Below are positions 1 through 6,615 of a stretch of 9,449 bases of DNA, piece after piece. Numbering within the stretch: position 1 is the first letter of the stretch; every line of letters starts with the position of its first letter. The position numbers and the translations under genes were made by a program. Source of the DNA: Zymomonas sp. (GTDB lineage: Bacteria; Pseudomonadota; Alphaproteobacteria; Sphingomonadales; Sphingomonadaceae). Under the pieces are notes generated by a model. That model was not told the DNA's origin and ran no database searches. It worked only from the letters and a program-made list of their open reading frames with translations. The DNA lies in NCBI GenBank assembly GCA_027489105.1, contig JAIYAJ010000154.1:1-9449 (forward strand). The letters are read 5' to 3'.

Positions 1-1
1 C

Positions 2-40
2 AAGCTGATCCCGATGCCGGCCATGGCCGGAGCGCGGTGA
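2..40 (+). CDS. Probable C-terminal tail of an upstream gene (partial)
   Basis: The window opens inside a reading frame that ends at TGA 38-40 and encodes the tail KLIPMPAMAGAR. Its third codon positions are almost all G or C, as in the real genes of this window. The alternative frame, open from base 1 to the stop at 124-126, has a much poorer codon pattern. Only 12 residues are visible, so the family cannot be named. If real, it marks the left neighbour of the accessory cassette. Confidence 0.3.
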   Translation, partial: KLIPMPAMAGAR

Positions 41-148
41 GCGCCGAGGCAACTCGTCAACGTTCCTCCGCCATCATGTCGCCCAACGACAGACACCGCC
101 TTTTTCAACACAATCGACCAGTTTAGGACGTTCGCTTCTGTCTCGCCA

Positions 149-165
149 ACGTCTGACTCAGACGT
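149..165. promoter_or_regulatory. Perfect 17-bp palindrome, candidate operator
   Basis: The sequence ACGTCTGACTCAGACGT consists of two exact 8-bp inverted arms around a single central C. A second inverted pair, GACGTT at 127-132 and AACGTC at 148-153, shares its right arm with this palindrome. A dyad of this size is the kind of site a dimeric helix-turn-helix protein binds, and the second gene of the cassette encodes one. It lies about 136 bp upstream of the -35-like element at 301, which is far for simple promoter blocking. Its link to the cassette is inference. Confidence 0.4.
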
Positions 166-300
166 ATCGGTCGCTCGGGGCGATCGAGCCTATAAGGCGG
201 GATTGCCGTTATAGCAGCATTTTCCAGTTTGTTGTGGCCCGCTCAGCCTCCTCGCTCGCCGGGGCAGAATCGCATCGATGACACGAGCGGAATAGAACAC

Positions 301-330
301 TTGACGAACATTATAACCCAACGATATTGT
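301..330 (+). promoter_or_regulatory. Candidate promoter of the cassette, possibly leaderless
   Basis: TTGACG at 301-306 matches five of six bases of the sigma-70 -35 consensus. It is followed after 18 bases by TATTGT at 325-330, a weak -10 match (four of six). The expected transcription start, six to eight bases downstream, falls on the A of the ATG at 337. No Shine-Dalgarno sequence precedes that ATG, which fits a leaderless transcript. The call rests on pattern only. Confidence 0.4.
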
Positions 331-336
331 TGCGTC

Positions 337-774
337 ATGCTTCCCGAGGCTGATTCGTTGACTGGCTATCTGCCCCCGGGCGTCCATGACGCCTCCTGGG
401 ACGAAGTTGTGCCGCGTTATAGCGTTAACGGCCATCGCGTTCGCCTCGTCGGGGGACTGCTAGCGGCGCTGCAGAATCTCGCTGGCGCTGGCTGTAGGTC
501 GGTGCTGCTCGACGGGAGCTTCATTTCACAGAAGGATCTGCCCGAGGACTATGACGGAGCTTGGGACACTCAAGGGGTTGACCCCTACCGCCTTGACCCC
601 GTGCTGCTCGACTTCACCAACGCCCGAGCAGCGATGAAATCCAAATATTTGGGTGAGCTCTTTCCGGCGACCGCAGCCGCTGCCCCAGGCATTCTCTACC
701 GCGACTTCTTCATGAAGGACCGCAACGGAGTGCCCAAGGGCGTCGTCAACATCGACCTTGGGAGTCTGCCATGA
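337..774 (+). CDS. DUF6932-type nucleotidyltransferase-fold protein
   Basis: This encodes 145 residues from ATG 337. It opens with LPPGVHDASWDEV (12-24), the typical start of the DUF6932 family. It then shows LLDGSF (57-62) followed by PEDYD (69-73), which fits the nucleotidyltransferase-superfamily pattern of G-S followed by D-x-D about ten residues later. A further Asp in VVNIDL (D140) could be the third metal ligand. Proteins of this fold transfer nucleotides to RNA, proteins or small molecules, and several are toxins of toxin-antitoxin pairs; the substrate here is unknown. The frame is open back to TTG 229, but the added residues are unlike the family, and ATG 337 has a promoter at leaderless distance. 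The stop overlaps the next start by 4 bases (ATGA), suggesting translational coupling to the HTH-protease. Family assignment is fairly secure; toxin activity is inference. Confidence 0.75.
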   Translation: MLPEADSLTGYLPPGVHDASWDEVVPRYSVNGHRVRLVGGLLAALQNLAGAGCRSVLLDGSFISQKDLPEDYDGAWDTQGVDPYRLDPVLLDFTNARAAMKSKYLGELFPATAAAAPGILYRDFFMKDRNGVPKGVVNIDLGSLP

Positions 775-2219
775 TCACCAACGAACGGCAGTACAAGATC
801 ACCCGCAGCGAGGCTGATCGTTTCCGCAAGGCGATCGGCGAACTCGCCAAGGCGCCGGTGCGGGGGGATGTGCATCCGCGTCTGCTGCAGGCCGAGCGCG
901 AGGCGATGGAAAGCCAACTCGCGGATCTTCAAGCGGAAATCGCGGAATACGACCGTCTCAAGTCGGCCGACCTCTCAGTTATCTCCATCGGTTCGTTCGA
1001 AGAGTTGGCGGACGGCCTCATCAAGGCGCGCATCGCCGGGGGCCTAAGCCAAAAGGCACTGGCCGATCGGCTTGGCCTCAAGGAGCAGCAAATCCAGCGC
1101 TATGAAGCGGAACGCTACGCTTCCGCCAGCTATCAGCGTCTGCGCGAGATTGCGGGCGCGCTCGGCGTGCGGATTAAGAACGATATCCTGCTGCCGGTTG
1201 CGCCCAACAGTTTCGGCGGGCTGGTCAGCAAGTTGCGTCAGGTTGGGCTCGACCGCGACTTTCTGCTGTCGCGGCTGCTGCCTTCGCCCGATGCTGCCCG
1301 CGCCAGCGGCGAAGTCGGCAGCGAAGACGATGATTATGCGTTGACGACGAAGACGGGTGTTGTTTTGGAACGTGTATTCGGCTGGACCCGCGATAATGTG
1401 TTCGGAGCACAGGCACTCGTCGCACCGCGCTTTGCCGCGGCAGAAGCGCGGTTCAAGATGCCCGCTAATCGGGCACGTTCGACGACCAGCCTCTACGCCG
1501 CTTACGCCAATTACTTGGCGGTTGTCGCGCTGAAGGGTGCGCGCTCGCTGTCCAAGAGCGAGATTCCAACCGATGCGGAGGCGATGCATCGCTGTATCCT
1601 GGACCGGTACGAGACTGTCGATCTCAGAAGCGCGCTTCACACCGCTTGGGATTTGGGCGTTGTCGTGCTCCCGCTGCGCGACCGTGGCGCCTTTCACGGC
1701 GCTTGCTGGCGATATGAGGGTCGCAACGTTGTCGTGTTGAAGCAGACCTCAAAGCACGAGGCGCGCTGGCTGTTCGATCTCCTGCACGAGCTTTTCCACG
1801 CCGGCCAGCGCCCGGAAGCCGATACGCTGGAGGTAATTGAGGCCGACGAGACATCCGCTGAGCGGCGCAATTCGGACGAGGAGATCGCCGCAAGTCAGTT
1901 CGCCGGCGAGGTCGTGCTCGACGGCAAGGCCGAAACCCTGGCGCAGGCTTGCGTTCGAGCGGCGCGTGGTTCGGTCGAGCGGCTGAAGAGCGTCGTGCCG
2001 ACTATCGCGGCGAAGAACAGCGTTAGCGTCGGGGCGCTCGTGAACTATCTCGCTTTCCGGCTTTCCTGGCAGGGCGTAAACTGGTGGGGTACAGCGGCCA
2101 ATCTTCAAGTCGATGACGGTGACCCCTGGACGATCGCGCGCAACGTCTTCGTCGAACGCTTTCCCTACGACATCGACAACGAGCTCGATCGGCAACTGCT
2201 CGATCGCGCCCTTCATTGA
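771..2219 (+). CDS. XRE HTH regulator fused to ImmA/IrrE-type metallopeptidase
   Basis: This encodes 482 residues from ATG 771, with GGGAG six bases upstream. Residues 1-65 form a charged helical segment, probably coiled-coil (AEREAMESQLADLQAEIAEYD). Residues 80-135 are an XRE/Cro helix-turn-helix with the GLSQKALADRLGLKEQQIQRYE core. A linker follows, and residues 240-400 form an ImmA/IrrE (COG2856) peptidase domain. Its zinc motif HELFH is intact at 339-343, with a candidate third ligand in the EEIAASQFAGE segment (about 370-371). Related proteins cleave repressors in response to DNA damage or act as antitoxins of toxin operons. Having DNA-binding and protease domains in one chain suggests a self-contained sensor-regulator, possibly of this operon. 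It is coupled to the preceding nucleotidyltransferase gene by ATGA. Domain calls are strong; the target is unknown. Confidence 0.88.
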   Translation: MITNERQYKITRSEADRFRKAIGELAKAPVRGDVHPRLLQAEREAMESQLADLQAEIAEYDRLKSADLSVISIGSFEELADGLIKARIAGGLSQKALADRLGLKEQQIQRYEAERYASASYQRLREIAGALGVRIKNDILLPVAPNSFGGLVSKLRQVGLDRDFLLSRLLPSPDAARASGEVGSEDDDYALTTKTGVVLERVFGWTRDNVFGAQALVAPRFAAAEARFKMPANRARSTTSLYAAYANYLAVVALKGARSLSKSEIPTDAEAMHRCILDRYETVDLRSALHTAWDLGVVVLPLRDRGAFHGACWRYEGRNVVVLKQTSKHEARWLFDLLHELFHAGQRPEADTLEVIEADETSAERRNSDEEIAASQFAGEVVLDGKAETLAQACVRAARGSVERLKSVVPTIAAKNSVSVGALVNYLAFRLSWQGVNWWGTAANLQVDDGDPWTIARNVFVERFPYDIDNELDRQLLDRALH

Positions 2220-2227
2220 GGTTCGAA

Positions 2228-2836
2228 ATGGCTGAGTTCCAGAAGCCGCCCCCGCTCGACATCAAATGCACGTCGACCGACTGCGACAATGATCTGCACT
2301 GCTTCAAGCAGCTCAAGAAGATGACGCCGGACCAGCGGGGCAAATGCCGCGCTTGCGGCGCTAACCTCGTCGACTGGAAGCGGCTGCATAGACGCGACAA
2401 GGGCGACGCGGCGCATACCTTCCAGGCGCTCCAGCACGAAATGATCCGCCATTACTTCTTCCATCGTCCCGTTGATGAGACCGCGATGCGTCACGCTCAG
2501 CGCAAGGGTCGTGACCAGCTGAAGGATACCGCGCGCGATCGGCTACGAAAGTACCTCGCTGTCGCCGAGCCACCCCGCGACGGTCGTCAGACGCCCCTGG
2601 AAGGCAACGCGATCTATTATGCCCAGCACGCAACCGCCACCTGCTGTCGAACCTGCCTCGAATATTGGCACGACATCCCGAAGGGCAGGCCGCTGACCGA
2701 AGTCGAATTCGACTATTGCGTGAGCCTCGTCGACCTGTTCCTCGATGAGAAGCTGCCGGATCTCGCCGACGAGCCGATCAAGGTGCCGCGTCGGTTGCGC
2801 CGCTTCTCGCCGGAGGCGGAGGGCTCGCATCCGTGA
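2228..2836 (+). CDS. Zinc-ribbon plus DUF4186 domain protein
   Basis: This encodes 202 residues. ATG 2228 is preceded by GAGG, which overlaps the upstream stop, six bases away; an in-frame TTG at 2216 is less likely. The N-terminal 45 residues contain C14, C19, C25, C40 and C43, with the last two in a CRACG knuckle, consistent with a zinc ribbon. Residues 85-175 match the DUF4186 family as I know it: RKGRDQLKDTARDRLRKYLA, then DGRQTPLEG (118-126), then AQHATATCCRTCLEYWH (132-148). The invariant-looking H134, C139, C140, C143 and H148 probably bind a metal. DUF4186 has no established function, and its members are usually shorter, so the N-terminal zinc ribbon is an extension. The gene sits between a regulator and a radical SAM enzyme in one transcription unit, which suggests a role in the same pathway. 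No biochemical role is claimed. Confidence 0.75.
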   Translation: MAEFQKPPPLDIKCTSTDCDNDLHCFKQLKKMTPDQRGKCRACGANLVDWKRLHRRDKGDAAHTFQALQHEMIRHYFFHRPVDETAMRHAQRKGRDQLKDTARDRLRKYLAVAEPPRDGRQTPLEGNAIYYAQHATATCCRTCLEYWHDIPKGRPLTEVEFDYCVSLVDLFLDEKLPDLADEPIKVPRRLRRFSPEAEGSHP

Positions 2837-3864
2837 CCAGCGCGACCAAGTCGATCGACACTCCCCGCTTCGCGGCGCGCCTGAGGGCACGCGCGATCGA
2901 TGTCGACGGCGGTCGCGTGCTGATCTCCCGCCTTGCGGGGTCCGGTCAGGAGGTTGATCTCACGCTCCCGGCCAACTGCAACGGATATGGCCGCGTCCGG
3001 CACTTCCGGATGGCTACCGCCGAGGGCTGGCCCGCCAACCCGTTGCCGATCGCGCCGGCATGCCGCGCGCTCGGCGCCAGGCCGGTCCCGGACATGATGA
3101 CCGCGCTGGTCTTCCAGAACGCCGCTTGCGCCTGGCGCTGCTGGTACTGTTTCGTGCCGGAGGAGCTGTTGAAAGCCGATCCCGAGCACTCGGCTTGGTT
3201 CACCGCCGACGAGCTAGTTGGCTTCTATCGCCAGATCCCCGAGGCGCCGCGGATCATCGACCTGTCGGGTGGTTCGCCTGACCTCGTCCCGGAATGGACG
3301 CCGTGGATGATGCGTGCTCTCACCGACGCAGGCTTGGCAGACAGCACCTACTTGTGGACAGACGACAATCTCAGCACGACCTATCTCTTCGACTCCCTCT
3401 CGCGCGAAGAGCTTGCCCGGCTCCAGAGCTATCGCAACTACGGTCGGGTCTGCTGCATCAAGGGCTTCGACGCCCGCTCCTTCGCCTTCAACACGCGCGC
3501 TGCTCCGGAAGACTATGATCGCCAGTTCGACATCTTGCGGCGCGTGCTCGGCCTCGGGCTCGACGTCTATGGCTATGTCACCCTGACCTCGCCGTACGAA
3601 GACGGAGTCCGCCAAGGCGTCGCAAACCTCATCGATCGGCTCCAGGCGATCGACCCGAATTTCCCTCTTCGCGTGATACCGTTGCGGATCCAGGTCTTCA
3701 CCCCGGTCGAGCAGCGCCTCGCACGCGATGATGCGCGTGAGCGAAGCCTCGCCGTCCAGGAAGAGGCGATCGTCGCCTGGAAGGACGAGCTCCAGCGCCG
3801 TTTCCCGGCCGAGCACCGTGCACTTCCAATCTACGACGTGCCCTTGCGGACGAGGGCCGAATGA
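2833..3864 (+). CDS. Radical SAM domain protein
   Basis: This encodes 343 residues from GTG 2833, overlapping the upstream stop by 4 bases (GTGA), with GGAGGG upstream at 2818-2823. The canonical CxxxCxxC cluster motif is ACAWRCWYC (C99, C103, C106). It is followed by IIDLSGGSPDLVPEW (141-155), which corresponds to the SAM-binding GGE region, here GGS. These enzymes use a [4Fe-4S] cluster to cleave S-adenosylmethionine and start radical chemistry. A vicinal pair C197-C198 lies in the barrel region. There is no SPASM-type cysteine-rich tail, so only one cluster is evident. The first 85 residues are an extension of unknown fold. The gene is followed by a DPPW methyltransferase gene with an ATGA overlap, pointing to a base- or nucleotide-modifying pathway. 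Superfamily is certain; substrate is unknown. Confidence 0.88.
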   Translation: MTSATKSIDTPRFAARLRARAIDVDGGRVLISRLAGSGQEVDLTLPANCNGYGRVRHFRMATAEGWPANPLPIAPACRALGARPVPDMMTALVFQNAACAWRCWYCFVPEELLKADPEHSAWFTADELVGFYRQIPEAPRIIDLSGGSPDLVPEWTPWMMRALTDAGLADSTYLWTDDNLSTTYLFDSLSREELARLQSYRNYGRVCCIKGFDARSFAFNTRAAPEDYDRQFDILRRVLGLGLDVYGYVTLTSPYEDGVRQGVANLIDRLQAIDPNFPLRVIPLRIQVFTPVEQRLARDDARERSLAVQEEAIVAWKDELQRRFPAEHRALPIYDVPLRTRAE

Positions 3865-5189
3865 TCACCAGGCGCCGGTCGGTTTCCCAAGCTGCCTTCC
3901 GCGTCAGGGTCGACACCTGGATCGCCGAGGCGCTTGCCGACGGCGTCTTCGATTACGCAGGCCTCCTACGGAGGCTCCCCGGCGTGTATCCAACCGAGCT
4001 TCTGGCGTCGCTCGACCGGCTCACCGCAACCGGCTCGATTAACCCGGCTTTGTCCGCTGCGGCGCGCCATCAAGCGAGGAACGGTCCTGCGAGTGGCGCC
4101 GAGGGCCGCTCGCTGCTGCCGCTGCCCCATCCGCTCGATTTCGAGTGGCGCTTCACCGCTGACGCCTCGCGAGTCTTGCTTAACCTTGCCGCCGACCTGA
4201 CCCCTGCCGATGGGGACGTCCTGCTGTTCGGGACACCTGGTTTGGCGGCCGAGGCCCTCACCTTGCCGATCGGCCGACGTCTTGCCCTTCTGGCCGAGCC
4301 CAACAGCGTGACCGACCGCTTGTTCGCGCTCAATCGGGCAACCGGCTCGCCCCTCGCTATCGCCTTCTGCTCCGGCGGACTTCCGCGCGAGAGCGCCGAC
4401 GCGGTTCTGCTGGATCCGCCCTGGTATCTCGACTTCGTCCGGCCAATGCTCGCCGCTGCCACCCATGCCTGTCGCCCGGGCGGCTTCGTGCTCATCAGCC
4501 TTCCGCCTAACGGCGCGCGGCCGACGGCTGAGGCTGATCGTCATTTCGCGATCGTGCTCGGCAAACGGTTGGGACTCGCCCTTGTCGAGCACAAGCCTTT
4601 GTCGATCGCCTACGAGACGCCCTTCTTCGAGCGCAACGCACTTCGCGCTGCGGACATCGCTACCCCGCCGCAGTGGCGCCGTGGCGATCTCGTCGTTTTC
4701 CAAAAAGTGTGCGCGTCGAGCTTGCCCGTCCCAAGCTCCCAACGCAGCCGTTGCTGGGCCGAAGTCGCCATCGGCCGCATGCGCCTTTTCATCCGCGTGG
4801 GCGGAAGCGCTACGTGCGGCGACACTAAGCTCGTTCCGATCGTGGCCGGCGACGTCCTGCCATCGGTCAGCCGGCGCGATCCACGCCGACGGCTTGCCAA
4901 CGTCTGGACTTCCGGTAATCGTATCTTCCGCACCGACAATCCACAGCTTCTGCTCGAAGCAGCGATTTCGTACGCCGGTGAGGCGATAGGCTCTAGCTTC
5001 CAGCCGCGGCTCTGGGGCACATTGCGCGAGAATGAGGCGATGGAACGAGTCGCGGCGGACCTTCGCGACTTGGCGGCCCTCGAAGCAATGGAGGAAACCG
5101 GCGCGCCCGCAGTGACGGAACGGAGTGCGGCTTGGAAATTGAATTCGACGATGTCTTGGAGCGGGTCGACCGCCATCCGTTTTGGCTGA
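3861..5189 (+). CDS. DPPW-motif methyltransferase-like protein
   Basis: This encodes 442 residues from ATG 3861, with GAGGG four bases upstream. Residues 15-60 look like a small winged helix (FDYAGLLRRLPGVYPTELL then LDRLTATGSI). After a linker comes a Rossmann-like methyltransferase core: DVLLFGTPGLAAEAL (119-133) in the place of the SAM-binding motif I, LALLAEPN (141-148) as the next strand, then AVLLDPPWYLDFV (181-193) and CRPGGFVLISLPP (204-216). D/N-P-P-W/F/Y is the catalytic signature of amino-methyltransferases acting on adenine N6 or cytosine N4 in DNA or RNA, and DPPW is typical of the N6-adenine type. Motif I is unusual (FGTPG rather than D-x-G-x-G), so activity is not certain. Residues 290-425 form an unrecognised C-terminal region. 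The 3' end overlaps the ASCH gene by 58 bases, unlike the 4-base overlaps elsewhere in the operon. Confidence 0.72.
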   Translation: MITRRRSVSQAAFRVRVDTWIAEALADGVFDYAGLLRRLPGVYPTELLASLDRLTATGSINPALSAAARHQARNGPASGAEGRSLLPLPHPLDFEWRFTADASRVLLNLAADLTPADGDVLLFGTPGLAAEALTLPIGRRLALLAEPNSVTDRLFALNRATGSPLAIAFCSGGLPRESADAVLLDPPWYLDFVRPMLAAATHACRPGGFVLISLPPNGARPTAEADRHFAIVLGKRLGLALVEHKPLSIAYETPFFERNALRAADIATPPQWRRGDLVVFQKVCASSLPVPSSQRSRCWAEVAIGRMRLFIRVGGSATCGDTKLVPIVAGDVLPSVSRRDPRRRLANVWTSGNRIFRTDNPQLLLEAAISYAGEAIGSSFQPRLWGTLRENEAMERVAADLRDLAALEAMEETGAPAVTERSAAWKLNSTMSWSGSTAIRFG

Positions 5190-5635
5190 GCTACCTCTCC
5201 GATGCTGTACGGCCGACAAGTCGGATCGGCATCCATCTCGCCATCTTCGCTGAACCGTTCCTCTCCAAGGTGCTGTCGGGCGAGAAGACAATCGAGTCCC
5301 GCTTCAGCCGGAACCGCTGCGCGCCCTACGGTGAGATCGGCGAGGGCGATATTATACTCCTGAAGGAAGTCGCTGGTCCGATTTGCGGGCTGGTGCTGGC
5401 GCGACGAAGCTGGTGCTACGATCTCGCGACTGAGCCGATCGAGAGTATCCGGCTTCGATTCGGGGCCGGCATCGGAGCCGACGGCGGTTTTTGGGCAGCG
5501 CGTCAGGACGCACTGTACGCCACGCTCATCGAGCTCAATGAGCCAATCGCGATCGGACCCGTCACTTGCAACAAGAGCGATCGGCGCGGCTGGGTGGCCT
5601 TGCGGTCGCGTCAAATGTCGTTCGCTTTTGCATGA
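5132..5635 (+). CDS. ASCH (PUA-like) domain protein
   Basis: This encodes 167 residues. The start is TTG 5132, chosen because GGAG lies six bases upstream (5122-5125) and no ATG or GTG is available in frame nearby. Residues 30-90 carry the ASCH pattern: GIHLAIFAEPFLSKVLSGEK, then TIESRFS, then GEGDIILLKEVAGPICGLV. ASCH domains share the PUA beta-barrel fold. They are predicted to bind RNA or modified nucleosides, and some are small amidohydrolases acting on N4-acetylcytidine. The first 30 residues overlap the end of the methyltransferase gene and may be an adaptor. Beside a radical SAM enzyme, a methyltransferase and a nucleotide kinase, a nucleic-acid or nucleoside recognition role is plausible but unproven. 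The stop overlaps the following start (ATGA). Confidence 0.75.
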   Translation: MEIEFDDVLERVDRHPFWLSYLSDAVRPTSRIGIHLAIFAEPFLSKVLSGEKTIESRFSRNRCAPYGEIGEGDIILLKEVAGPICGLVLARRSWCYDLATEPIESIRLRFGAGIGADGGFWAARQDALYATLIELNEPIAIGPVTCNKSDRRGWVALRSRQMSFAFA

Positions 5636-6180
5636 ACTTGCTGCTCTGCTTCTCCGGCCAGATCGGCAGCGGCAAGTCGTCGGTGAGCGCGGCGGTCGCG
5701 AACGCGCTCGGCTGGGGGCGGACCGGCTTCGGCGACTATTTGCGCGACGAAATTGCGCGGTGCGGCGGCGATCCTGATGATCGCAAGGCCCTGCAGGATC
5801 TTGGACAGGCGCGCGTCGATGCCGATGGGGCCGCGTTCTGCCGCGATGTTTTGACAGCCGGCGGATTTCAACCCGGCGACGACTTCGTCATCGATGGCAT
5901 CCGGCATGTGAATATCTTCGAAATTCTAAAGCAGGTCGGTTCGCCTAGCGATGCGAGACTGCTGTTCCTCGGCGCTTGCGAAATGACGCGTAGCTCGCGC
6001 GTTCAGTCCCGGGCCGATGCGGACGATTTCGCCCGAGCCTCGATTCACCGGGTCGAGGAAGAGCTGCGCGAGGCGCTTCCCGATCGAGCGGACGCCTTAA
6101 TCGACGCTAATCAAACTATGGAAGGTGTCATCTCCGATTGTCTTGGATGGGTCAGGAAATGGAAAGGTCTCGCTGGTTGA
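5632..6180 (+). CDS. P-loop nucleotide-kinase-like NTPase
   Basis: This encodes 182 residues from ATG 5632, which overlaps the ASCH stop by 4 bases. There is no Shine-Dalgarno sequence, so translation probably depends on coupling; a longer frame from TTG 5566 adds residues lying inside the ASCH gene and is less likely. The Walker A motif is GQIGSGKSS (9-17). It is followed by an FGDYLRDEI segment (33-41) in the acceptor-binding position and DDFVIDGIRH (83-92), resembling the Walker B and D-x-R elements of small-molecule kinases such as adenylate, dephospho-CoA and phage deoxynucleotide kinases. The size fits a minimal kinase of this group. As the last gene of the cassette it could phosphorylate a modified nucleoside or nucleotide. 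The fold is secure; the phosphate acceptor is not known. Confidence 0.75.
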   Translation: MNLLLCFSGQIGSGKSSVSAAVANALGWGRTGFGDYLRDEIARCGGDPDDRKALQDLGQARVDADGAAFCRDVLTAGGFQPGDDFVIDGIRHVNIFEILKQVGSPSDARLLFLGACEMTRSSRVQSRADADDFARASIHRVEEELREALPDRADALIDANQTMEGVISDCLGWVRKWKGLAG

Positions 6181-6615
6181 CCCTCTCAAGAGAGCGAATG
6201 CCGGATTTTGGCTGAATCTAATAATGGGAGTGCCGGGTGTGATGGATAACTTAGTCTAGCCAAGGCCGTTTTTGGTCGTAGGCTGTTGCCCGCTGTTGGT
6301 AAGGCGCCCGTCCCACTTGGTATAGTATGGAAGTTCTTTTACCACTGGCGTTGGGGCGCGAAGTTGAGCGCTCATTCGAAGCTGGGAATGTCGGTTTTTC
6401 CTAGCTCATACGGTAAGGAGACCTTCCAGACCGCCAGCAGGCTTGGACAGAGGGGAACGGTCTTTCGGCCCGACGAATGGCCGCTTCCAGCCTAGCCAGA
6501 CATTCCATTCCGGAACGTTAGACGGCAGAAATGTCCCAACTAGCGGCTAAGCAGCACCCTCAACGATCTTGTATTTCATTGGCCGCCGATGCGTTAAACA
6601 GCCCACCAAACCCCA
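6181..6615. other. Convergent intergenic region with degenerate repeats
   Basis: This stretch of about 435 bases separates two gene ends facing each other. Its GC is lower than its surroundings (about 48% in the 60 bases from 6361). It contains several loosely similar segments beginning GAATG, near 6196, 6386 and 6475; the last two also share CCTAGC. No coding frame with family-like sequence, tRNA, or strong hairpin followed by T-run is visible. It may be the decayed right junction of the accessory cassette. Confidence 0.45.

Larger units (their letters stand above)
41..336. other. Non-coding leader upstream of the seven-gene cassette
   Basis: This stretch of about 300 bases has no convincing gene. 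It carries a cluster of ACGT-centred half-sites (59-64, 127-132, 148-153 and 162-165), including the perfect palindrome at 149-165, an imperfect hairpin near 167-187, and a promoter-like pair at 301-330. A plus-strand frame stays open from TTG 229 into the first cassette gene. The family-like protein sequence begins only after ATG 337, so the upstream part is read here as untranslated or upstream DNA. Confidence 0.5.

Noticed and set aside
3966..5291. Long minus-strand open frame (441 codons) opposite the methyltransferase and ASCH genes
   Set aside because: The opposite strand encodes recognisable methyltransferase and ASCH motifs with coupled starts; the minus-strand translation is rich in Arg, Gly and Ala with no family-like motif, as expected from GC-rich antisense frames.
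6183..6194. CTCTCAAGAGAG palindrome just after the cassette as a terminator
   Set aside because: The usable stem is only four or five pairs with a very small loop and no following T-run.
6296..6326. TTGGTA and TATAGT as a promoter
   Set aside because: The spacing is 19 bases and no gene or RNA structure follows.
6286..6495. Short plus-strand frame of 69 codons in the intergenic gap
   Set aside because: No ribosome site, no recognisable motif, low GC at third positions and overlap with degenerate repeats; not supported as a gene.
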